From the NCBI GenBank assembly GCA_029204225.1, contig CM055113.1, forward strand, positions 12,300,234-12,364,233: DNA of 64,000 nucleotides, in the 5' to 3' direction. The position numbers and the translations under genes were made by a program. Shown here piece after piece: positions 11,074 to 19,097 of the stretch. The stretch is from Diphasiastrum complanatum (taxonomy: Eukaryota; Streptophyta; Lycopodiopsida; Lycopodiales; Lycopodiaceae). The notes under the pieces were generated by a model. The model worked only from the letters and a program-made list of their open reading frames with translations, did no database searches and was not told the DNA's origin. Within the stretch, counting starts at the first letter, position 1; every line of letters starts with the position of its first letter.

Positions 11074-14000
11074 ATGGCTTCCAATGGTGGGATCATGCTA
11101 GAGTCTAGTGAAAGGTTGAGTTCATCAAACTACTCTACTTGGAAAGTGAGGATGGAGTCCTTACTTGAGTTGAATGAACTCATGGACATAGTTGCAGAAA
11201 TTGAAGAGAGACCTCTCACACTTCAAGAGCAACAAAGGTTTGATAAGAAGGCCAAAAGGGCTCTTCATATCATTAAAATGAATGTTACAAATGAACTTCT
11301 CAAGGAAGTTGGAAAGTGTCAAAGTGCAAGTGAGGCATGGAATGCCTTAAAGAAGCTCTTTGAATCAAAGTCCACATCTAGGGTATTGACCCTAAGGAGA
11401 CAAATATTTTCTAGTAGGCAAAGAGAGGGTGAAAGTGCTCATGCATTTATCTTGAGAGTTAAGTCCCTAAGTGATGATTTAGCATGCATTGATGAGAACA
11501 TAAAAGATGGTGAAATAGTCCAAGTTATGTTGAATGGTTTGCTAAATGAACATGCTAACCTTGTGCAAAGTTTTGCCATTCAAAGAGTCTTGCCAAGTGT
11601 GGTTGACTTGCAAGAAATCTTATTGGCTGAAGAACATAGGTTGCAATCAAAGCTTGATGGTGCATCCTTGCAAGATGGAGGTGAAGAGGCTTTCTTCACA
11701 AAAGGCAAATTCAAGGGCAAAGGTAAAGGCAAAGGGAAATGGTCCAAAGGTGGTAACTTTGATCATGATGATCACTCTTCCTCTTCCTCTTCTACTAAGA
11801 ACAATAAGTCAAAGTTCAAGTGCTTTTATTGTGGGATAAAAGGTCATTTTGCAAATGAATGTTATAAGAAGAAAAGAGAGCAAGGAGAGAGGCAAGGAAA
11901 TCTTACAATAGATGAGGAAGAACATAACACATGTGAATCACTTGTTATGACTTCAAGTTTGTTAGCCAACATAGATGATAATGATCCTTGGTGGATTGAT
12001 AGTGGAGCCTCATCTCACATGACAAGACATAAGGAATACTTTACATCCTTATTGTCTTATGAGGGAGAAGGTAACATCATCTACACTGCAAATGATGGTC
12101 AATGTGACGTCAAAGGCATAGGCACTATTCCTATTTTCCTTTCAACAAATAGGAAAGCAAATCTTGAAAATGTTTTGTACATTCCTTCAATCACTAAGAA
12201 TTTGCTTAGTGTAAGTCAAATGATTGACAAAGGACTTGATGTGGAGTTCATTGGAGATGCATGTTTGATAAGTAAATGTGGATCCTTGATTGCTCAAGGT
12301 AGGAGGCATGGTAAACTTTTCAAGCTTGATGCATGTGTGATCTCTAATCATGAAGGATGTATGGCTAGGGAGCAATTGACAAACCAAGAAGTTTGGCACA
12401 AGAGGTTGGGCCATCCCAACTTCAAATCTTTGGAGGTAATGGCAAAGAAAGAGCTTGTTCTTGGTCTCCCTAAAAGTCTTGTTGCAAACAATAGTGTTTG
12501 TGAACATTGTGCCTTGTCCAAATCTCATAGACTTGCTTATTCTAGATCTACTTCTAGATCTAAAGAAGCTTTTCAACTTGTGCATTCTGATATTCATTCT
12601 TCTAGTACAACTAGAAATGGTGGGGCAAAGATGTATGCAACTTTCATTGATGACTTTAGTAGGTATACTTGGATCTATCTTCTTAAAAGTAAGGATGAAG
12701 TGTTTGCTGCATTTGTCAAGTTCAAGAATGAAATGGAAAACCAATTCAATACAAAGATCAAATGCTTAAGATCTGATAATGGAGGGGAATACACCTCAAA
12801 TAGGTTCAAAGACTTTTGTATAGCACATGGGATTAAGAGGGAGATGTCTAGTCCTAGGACTCCACAACAGAATGGAGTGGCCGAGAGGAAGAATAGAACC
12901 CTTTGTGAATGTGCCAAGGCAATGAGACTACATGCTAATCTTGCTAAGTCTTTTTGGGGGGAAGCTTTAGCATGTGCTAACTATCTATGTAATAGATGGA
13001 CAAGTGCTTCCTTGGATGGTAAAACTCCTCATGAGGTTCTTTATGGTAGAAGGCCGAGTGTCAAGCATTGTAGGATCTTTGGATGTACATGTTTTGTCAA
13101 TATCACACTTGATGATAGAACTAAAGAAGATCCTTCATCAAAGAAGGGTGTGTTTGTTGGCTATAGTGAAGTAAGCAAGGCTTACAAAGTGTACATTCCT
13201 TCTACAAAGAAAGTTGTCATAAGTAGGGATGTCATCTTTCATGAAGAGAATGTTTCCAATGTTGTTGATGTTGATGTTGATGTGCCTACTAATCATCATG
13301 ATGTGCAAGATGTCTTGGATGAAGATGGAGATGCCACTCCAAAGCAAACTTCAAGGAAGACTCAAAGGCAAAGGGCTAAGCCATCAAGGCTAACCTATGA
13401 TGAAAAAGGAAAGCAAGTGGTGGACAACTCTAACTTTGCTTTTCTTACCTCTTTTGATGAACCAACTTGTGTAGGTGAAGCAATTCAAAAGAAGGAATGG
13501 ATCCAAGCCATGGATCATGAGCATCAAGCACTCATCAAAAGCAACACATGGAGGTTGGTAAAGCTTCCAAAGGACAATAAGGCAATTGGTTGTAAGTGGA
13601 TCTTCAAGATCAAGACAAATCAAGATGGATCAATCAACAAGTACAAGGCAAGGTTGGTGGCAAAGGGGTATGCTCAAGAATATGGTATTGACTATGATGA
13701 GACCTTTGCACCCGTGGCAAAGATGGTAACTATTCGAATCCTAATCTCTCTTGCAACTCTTTATGATTGGGATATGTGGCAAATGGATGTTACTAATGCC
13801 TTCTTGAATGGTGATCTTGAAGAAGATATTTACATGGAGCAACTCAAGTGGCAATTTCTTCAAGGCAAGGAAGATCTCGTTGAGGTTTGGTTTGAGCTCA
13901 AATGGGCTGGTTTTATTAGGTTTGATACTCAACTTCATCTACTCTACTTCATGTTGGATAGAAGTGTAGAAATCTATCTTTTGGTTTATGATGGTGACAT

Positions 14001-15102
14001 TGTTTTCACTAACTATAGTGAAAGGTTGAAATCAAGCAATGATGAGATCTTGTGGGATGTTAATCATGTGTTTGAGAGGGAGTATCTTCAGAGGTTCAGA
14101 TCTGAAGATGTTTATAAATGCAAAGTCCTTGATGTTTTATTGGAAGATCAAGATGTTGATCTTGAATTGCTTCATCAACACCAAGAGGCAAGTAGCAATT
14201 GGAAGCTAGTCAAAAGCATGAAAGGGGAGCCACATGGGCAAAGCATCTTGGATCTGTTTTTACAGGTCCTTGAAGGTTCAAGTAAGGTTCTTGGAGCAGC
14301 AAGGAAGTGTCCTTTTACTCTACCTTACTTGTTTAATCTCATGTATGAACATTGTCATGTCAATGTGTTGGAATTGTCAAAATTCAATGAAACTAGTTCC
14401 ACAGTTTTGCATCTTTTGGATCTTGGAGATGGAATAGTTATCATTGCTGGTTTTTATGATCAAGTACATGCATTCATTCAAATCTCAAAAGATATGGAAG
14501 TGGTCAATATGTTTACTTTTGAGCAAAGTTCAAGATCTAGCATCCTAGTGTTGGCAAATTGGCAAATTGTTGACAATGTAGGATCAAGCGTTATATGCAA
14601 ATCTTGTGGAGATACTTCAAGTATTTCAAGTTCAGGTTTTTCTCATTCAAATGGAACAGAGAACACATCATTTTGGCATTCATTCACTCAAGGGCTTTCG
14701 TGGATTGGAGATCTACAAAGGCAAGGTGGTGATGGAGGTTCATTCATGGAGATACATGGTGCATTCACTATGGGCATAGTGGAATGTGGACGAGGCATGC
14801 AAACACCTGTTGGTTACTTTCACTTACAACTTGTTTGCTGCTGTTTTACAGAGAACTCAAAGGTGGATACATGGAGGAATCCTTTCATTGTTATTCTATG
14901 TTCTTTTACATGTATCTTGTTCACCATTCTATGTAAAATTGATGTAAGAAATAGTGAAGCATCCTATATGGGCACTATTATCTATATCAATTATGTTGTA
15001 CTTCATATTGTACATATTAGAACACTTGAAAAGAGATCTATCATCATGATGGAGATCATTCTTAGGTTGGAGCAAAGTAGTGTTGTAAAACTAGCAAGTT
15101 AA
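11074..15102 (+). CDS. Copia A Gag-Pol-like polyprotein with remodelled RT/RNase H
   Basis: The 1342-residue open frame has no stop. The order is: gag of the UBN2 type (1-240); zinc knuckle CFYCGIKGHFANEC (250-263); aspartic protease motif WWIDSGASSHMT (306-317); GAG-pre-integrase WHKRLGHPNF (~441); integrase with D504, D568 and E604 (LRSDNGGEY ... NGVAERKNR, normal 35-residue spacing); and an intact reverse transcriptase N-terminus (WIQAMDHEHQAL to AFLNGDLEEDIYMEQ, ~809-930). After that, family similarity collapses. The Y-x-D-D box is replaced by YDGD (972-975), and no RNase H motif follows in the last ~360 residues, yet the frame stays open to 13 bp before the LTR. Total length is close to a normal Copia pol. 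The start is the first ATG with gag similarity. It probably encodes Gag, protease and integrase but no working polymerase. Confidence 0.88.
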   Translation: MASNGGIMLESSERLSSSNYSTWKVRMESLLELNELMDIVAEIEERPLTLQEQQRFDKKAKRALHIIKMNVTNELLKEVGKCQSASEAWNALKKLFESKSTSRVLTLRRQIFSSRQREGESAHAFILRVKSLSDDLACIDENIKDGEIVQVMLNGLLNEHANLVQSFAIQRVLPSVVDLQEILLAEEHRLQSKLDGASLQDGGEEAFFTKGKFKGKGKGKGKWSKGGNFDHDDHSSSSSSTKNNKSKFKCFYCGIKGHFANECYKKKREQGERQGNLTIDEEEHNTCESLVMTSSLLANIDDNDPWWIDSGASSHMTRHKEYFTSLLSYEGEGNIIYTANDGQCDVKGIGTIPIFLSTNRKANLENVLYIPSITKNLLSVSQMIDKGLDVEFIGDACLISKCGSLIAQGRRHGKLFKLDACVISNHEGCMAREQLTNQEVWHKRLGHPNFKSLEVMAKKELVLGLPKSLVANNSVCEHCALSKSHRLAYSRSTSRSKEAFQLVHSDIHSSSTTRNGGAKMYATFIDDFSRYTWIYLLKSKDEVFAAFVKFKNEMENQFNTKIKCLRSDNGGEYTSNRFKDFCIAHGIKREMSSPRTPQQNGVAERKNRTLCECAKAMRLHANLAKSFWGEALACANYLCNRWTSASLDGKTPHEVLYGRRPSVKHCRIFGCTCFVNITLDDRTKEDPSSKKGVFVGYSEVSKAYKVYIPSTKKVVISRDVIFHEENVSNVVDVDVDVPTNHHDVQDVLDEDGDATPKQTSRKTQRQRAKPSRLTYDEKGKQVVDNSNFAFLTSFDEPTCVGEAIQKKEWIQAMDHEHQALIKSNTWRLVKLPKDNKAIGCKWIFKIKTNQDGSINKYKARLVAKGYAQEYGIDYDETFAPVAKMVTIRILISLATLYDWDMWQMDVTNAFLNGDLEEDIYMEQLKWQFLQGKEDLVEVWFELKWAGFIRFDTQLHLLYFMLDRSVEIYLLVYDGDIVFTNYSERLKSSNDEILWDVNHVFEREYLQRFRSEDVYKCKVLDVLLEDQDVDLELLHQHQEASSNWKLVKSMKGEPHGQSILDLFLQVLEGSSKVLGAARKCPFTLPYLFNLMYEHCHVNVLELSKFNETSSTVLHLLDLGDGIVIIAGFYDQVHAFIQISKDMEVVNMFTFEQSSRSSILVLANWQIVDNVGSSVICKSCGDTSSISSSGFSHSNGTENTSFWHSFTQGLSWIGDLQRQGGDGGSFMEIHGAFTMGIVECGRGMQTPVGYFHLQLVCCCFTENSKVDTWRNPFIVILCSFTCILFTILCKIDVRNSEASYMGTIIYINYVVLHIVHIRTLEKRSIIMMEIILRLEQSSVVKLAS

Positions 15103-15115
15103 GTTGAAGAGGGAG
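15103..15115 (+). other. Polypurine tract of Copia A
   Basis: The purine run GAAGAGGGAG directly precedes the 3' LTR, where plus-strand DNA synthesis is primed. Confidence 0.75.
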
Positions 15116-15894
15116 TGTGAAAATTGTCAACATTTCCTAGCTAGTTTGAGGCCTAAATTGGCAATTTTTGTACATAGTTTTGGATCTAACCTTTCACATG
15201 TGTGAAAGAGACCTAGATACTTTTATTCTAGTATATATTTCATGTTGAAGAAGTCTCAAACTTCGGGACCTTCTAAATGACACTAAAATCATGTTATTTG
15301 GACATATAGGCCAAAATTGGCTATTTTAGGTTACTGGTGTCCTAAAATTGGGTCCTAAGTTCTAGAGAGAGGAGAGAGAGTCATCTCTCTCACCTATATT
15401 AGGCTGAAATTCGTGGAGAACAGGTTGGAGAAACCTTTTGTATGCTTCATTGAGATCAATAGATCATTGTCATTGTTTCTTCCTCCATTGAGAGCATTGT
15501 TGTGTGTATTGTCTTCAAGCTATTGTGTATGATCTTAGGTGCTTTCCAAAAGTGGTAGGCTGATGTATTATGGACTGTATAATGCTATTTTGGGCCGCAC
15601 TTGATGTTTATGGAAGTTTCCATTTGTGATAAATGCTTTTTGATCAAGTTCTTTGCATTCTAGGTAGCATAGAATGTGTTGCCAATTCCTAGCTTATGTA
15701 GTTTGGAGTGCAAGCATTCAAGCCAATGATCTTGGAGTTTAGATCCACTTAGGATCTGTATTTTTCACAAAAGATATAGATCTATAGAAATATGGGTGAA
15801 TCAAAGTTCATTTGATTCACCAATCCGACTAAGAGCATTTGCAACTTGGTTAGACTATATTTATTATATCATATCTCATGCTTAAAGTCCTGCA
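15116..15894 (+). repeat. 3' LTR of Copia A
   Basis: 779 bp, identical to the 5' LTR except for one base that I can see. Confidence 0.93.
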
Positions 15895-16135
15895 TAAGCT
15901 TAGGCCATCGAGCTTTATGGCCTCTCGGATAATGTTGATTGCAAAAGTATTTTGGAGATTGGTGATTTGTGTACAATATAAACTGATTACCATATAGGTG
16001 ATGCCTCCAGGTCTTAAGTGCATCACAACAAATAACTTTTTCTCTTGAGTTGTATAACACAACTAGGTCTAATGAGTATCTGGCTCTCGAATGCTATCAT
16101 CTTATCATTTTGCAAAAGAATAAATAGTTGAGTCT
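15895..16135 (-). pseudogene. Ty3/Gypsy RNase H fragment
   Basis: The minus strand from about 16060 down encodes a Gypsy RNase H: LYNSREK, DALKTWRHHLYGNQFILYTN, HQSPKYF and ARWPKL. Further upstream, weaker codons resemble the start of the same domain (IAFESQ) in shifted frames. The frame runs into the 3' LTR of Copia A. The continuation of this element is at 8640-9120. Frameshifts and the interruption make it non-functional. Confidence 0.8.
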
Positions 16136-17025
16136 AGTTGAAATCGGAAAGGAGTTTCATGGGTATTTTTAGTTTTTGTTACTGTTGTTATTGCTACAAT
16201 GTTTCTATCATTAAATTTGTTCTACAATTTTTTTTTTATGACTTAAGTTATTTATGAAAGTTCAGGAGGCACTGGTCACAGGCCTGAACTATCAAAATTG
16301 GTAGGAGTGACAATATTTGTACCCAAATAGCATCAAACATAAGTTCACTTTTATTCTTTTTAAAACTTCTAATCATTTCTATCTAGTATTACTCTATGCT
16401 AAGCATGGGCATCTCCTTTACATGCATTTGCTATTTTCTCACAATTTCACTTTTCTTTTTCCTAATGATTGTCTTCTACGTTAGCACTCATCTTTTTTGA
16501 GTTTAGCTCATTTTTAGTTTTCTATTCTTTTATAAATCAAGGATTTTTGAATCTTAAGTGATGTTGACCATGCTGAGCATAAGTGATCGCTATACATTCT
16601 TAATGTTTTACTCCTCACATACTAATGAGGATAGAAAGAGTGGTCAAGTTTTTGAGGAATTCAGAACTCATTTCGCTATTCTAACCCAAAGACGATAGTT
16701 GTGACAAATTGGCTCTCAATGGACATGACGCAGGATAATCAAAGTATGAAAAGGAAGCTCATTTTCTAGTATTGGTGACATGTGTCATGTTGATTTGATA
16801 TTTGAGTGAGATTATTGGGCCAACTGCATATTAATAAGAACGAGAATAAATAAAAGTAATTTTGACAAGGCCCTTCTCAAGTCGAGACTCTCTCTAATGA
16901 GCTTCTATTTTTCTAGTTAGTCATCCAAAACAACATTAATATTACATTAAAATGCTCTTCTTTAGTTAACACAAAATCTTTTGAAATGAGAAGTGGTAGA
17001 AGACCTTTTCATCTCTTTGATTTAA
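16136..17025. other. No gene recognised
   Basis: AT-rich DNA. It may include more decayed Gypsy sequence, but I can support no coding motif. Confidence 0.45.
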
Positions 17026-17285
17026 AGAATTTTAAAAATTTTCATAAATTTTGAAACTTCGAATAGAAAAAAAAAAATCATTTGAACTCTCCTACATTTT
17101 GCAAAATTTTAAAATTTAGACTGTGATGCAAGATATTTTTAGAAGTTTAGGTTAATTTTACTAAAATAATATAAACATTGGTTTTGAACAATTTATTATT
17201 ATGAAAAATAACTGTTAAATTAAATGAATTCAAAATTTTAGAAAATTCTAATGTTTGTTTTATTTTTTCTAAAATGCAATATATA
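17026..17285 (+). repeat. Dispersed AT-rich repeat, partner inverted at 61985-62240
   Basis: The words TTTTGCAAAATTTTAAAATTT, AGACTGTG.TGCAAGATATTT, GTGAAAAATAACT.TTAAATTAA and GAATTCAAAATTTTAGAA occur in the same order in the reverse complement of 61985-62240. Length is about 250 bp. It could be a miniature non-autonomous element. No terminal repeats are clear. Confidence 0.65.
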
Positions 17286-17762
17286 ATATCTTCATGTGAT
17301 TTTAAAAACTTGAATTTTTTTCTTAATATCTTGGCGTGTAAAAAAATGATTTACGTGGAAAATTAAAAAATATTTGTGTAACTAAGGAGTGTGAATAATT
17401 AGTAAGTTACTTAAAAAAATGATTCAAGTACAAAATTTAAAATACTTGTCTAACCAATCAATTTGAGTAAATAGTAAACTTAAACAACACAAAGATGTTT
17501 AAAAATTACCAATTTTCAAAAATAATCAACTTGAGTAAAAATACTCATCCTTTTTTAAAAGATAAAAGTATTCACTGTATAAGAAATTGTGAGAATTATT
17601 TTTACACTATAGTCAAAAAATTTCAACCAAATCATTCGGGTCAGGACTAGTAGCCCTTACAAGATTTACATCTACTTGAGCAGTAGATTGTTACTGTGTA
17701 ATGACTTCTACTACAACATTGTAAGTTTGTTCAACCACCTCTGCCAGGTCACCTTCACCACA
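17286..17762. other. No gene recognised
   Basis: AT-rich non-coding DNA up to the LTR junction at 17763. Confidence 0.5.
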
Positions 17763-18310
17763 TGTGAAAGTACTGTACTTTAGGACCATAAATGGATCTA
17801 CAAAAGATCCACAAGAGTGATTGGATGCTTGCTAACAATCTATCAAAAAACTAGACACAAAAAAGTTGATCTAGATTGGCAATTTGACAAACAACAAGCA
17901 TTAACAATCAAAAGCATTGATAAACATTGAAATCCGAGCTCACACATGTGTACTACAGGCTGTAGTACGGCCTTCAACCTGAGAAACAAGTAGAAATTGA
18001 TTTGGTTTCATTTGGATCACAAAAACTCAATGTACATAGTGAACTAGCTTAAGATTGCCAATGAGCTCCAAAAATTTTCTACTTGTTTCTCAGGTTGAAG
18101 GCCGTACTACAGCCTGTAGTACACACGAGTGAGCTCGGATTTCAATGTTTATCAATGCTTTTGATTGTTAATGCTTGTTGTTTGTCAAATTGCCAATCTA
18201 GATCAACTTTTTTGTGTCTAGTTTTTTGATAGATTGTTAAGCAAGCATCCAATCAGTCTTGTGGATCTTTTGTAGATCCATTTATGGTCCTAAAGTATAG
18301 TACTTTCACA
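17763..18310. repeat. Head-to-head pair of truncated type-1 LTRs (large hairpin)
   Basis: The left part (17763-18078) is an LTR on the minus strand that begins at the GGAGCTC position inside the LTR and ends TTTCACA. The right part (18079-18310) is the same LTR type on the plus strand, lacking its first ~470 bp. Arms 17763-17993 and 18079-18310 pair nearly perfectly (~231 bp). The ~85-bp loop is the extra part of the left LTR. The right arm leads into a primer site and serves as the 5' LTR remnant of element B. Confidence 0.85.
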
Positions 18311-18749
18311 TGGTATCAGAGCCAAGTACAAGAGCATAAGCCATTGATCTAATGCAAATCCATTTTTAGCAAGTTTTGGTGCTAAAAGCTAGTATTGAGA
18401 GGGCAAGCTAGAATCTTGATTTTGGCGAGGAGATTTGATCCCAAAATTGGTAGGGGTCCAAATCCGTACTGTCCACATGTATGGGCACCTCTGAACCTGC
18501 ATTTAATGCATGGTATTCATTTGATCCAAAATTAATTCAATTTGTGAGCTGTTGGTGTAATTTTTGGTGGAGATCCTAGGATAATCTACCAAGATCATTT
18601 GCCATTGATTAGATTTGAATTTGTTTCATGGAATCTAATTAATCTAGGCTGAGTTCAGGTCCTATTAAAGTTAAAAACAGGTCTTGAAAGTACACCAAGA
18701 AGGAAGGAAGAGATTAAGTCATTTTTTGGTCCAAAAATAGCCAAAATTG

Positions 18750-19097
18750 GCAAGATTTGATTGTAAGTAGATTTCACATCATCTTATCTTCATTCCAACT
18801 TTGTGAGGGAGTGCTAGAACTGAGATTATAAGTCCATTTGTTGGATTAGAAATCTAATTTGAGTGAGAAACTACAAGAGAGAGACCTTAGTGAGTTTCTA
18901 GAGACAATCAAATTCATTTTTTGGCAAGATTTGTTTGAAAGTAGTTTACACTTCATCTTATCTTCATTCCAGCTTTGTGAGGGAGTGATAGAACTGAGAT
19001 TATAAGTCCATTTGTTGGATTAGAAATCAAATTTGAGTGAAACACTGCAAGTGTGAGACCTTTGTGAGTTTCAAGTCAATCAAATCTATTTCTTGTT
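18750..19097 (+). repeat. Leader tandem duplication, 2 x 174 bp
   Basis: Two copies start at GCAAGATTTG, at 18750 and 18924. Each carries CATCTTATCTTCATTCCA(A/G)CTT, GTGAGGGAGTG and TCCATTTGTTGGATTAGAA. Element D has the same two copies (27390-27735). Elements C and E have a single copy. Confidence 0.8.

Larger units (their letters stand above)
9121..15894 (+). mobile_element. Copia element A, full length and very young
   Basis: The element is 6774 bp with two 779-bp LTRs starting TGTGAAAATTGTC and ending GTCCTGCA. By eye the LTRs differ at one base (CACACG versus CACATG in a short palindrome). A primer site, leader, one long open frame and a purine tract are in the correct order. No target-site duplication is visible (AAAGA before, TAAGC after). 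The host sequence is a Gypsy element on the opposite strand. The near-identical LTRs mean recent insertion, yet the pol region lacks a normal reverse transcriptase and RNase H, so its mobility probably depended on a helper element. Confidence 0.9.

Noticed and set aside
12187-12744. 185-codon minus-strand open frame inside Copia A
   Set aside because: It is antisense to the integrase region, whose plus-strand motifs are intact; a shadow frame.
9116-15899. Target-site duplication of Copia A
   Set aside because: The flanking pentamers AAAGA and TAAGC do not match, and shifting the LTR end by a few bases does not rescue a match.
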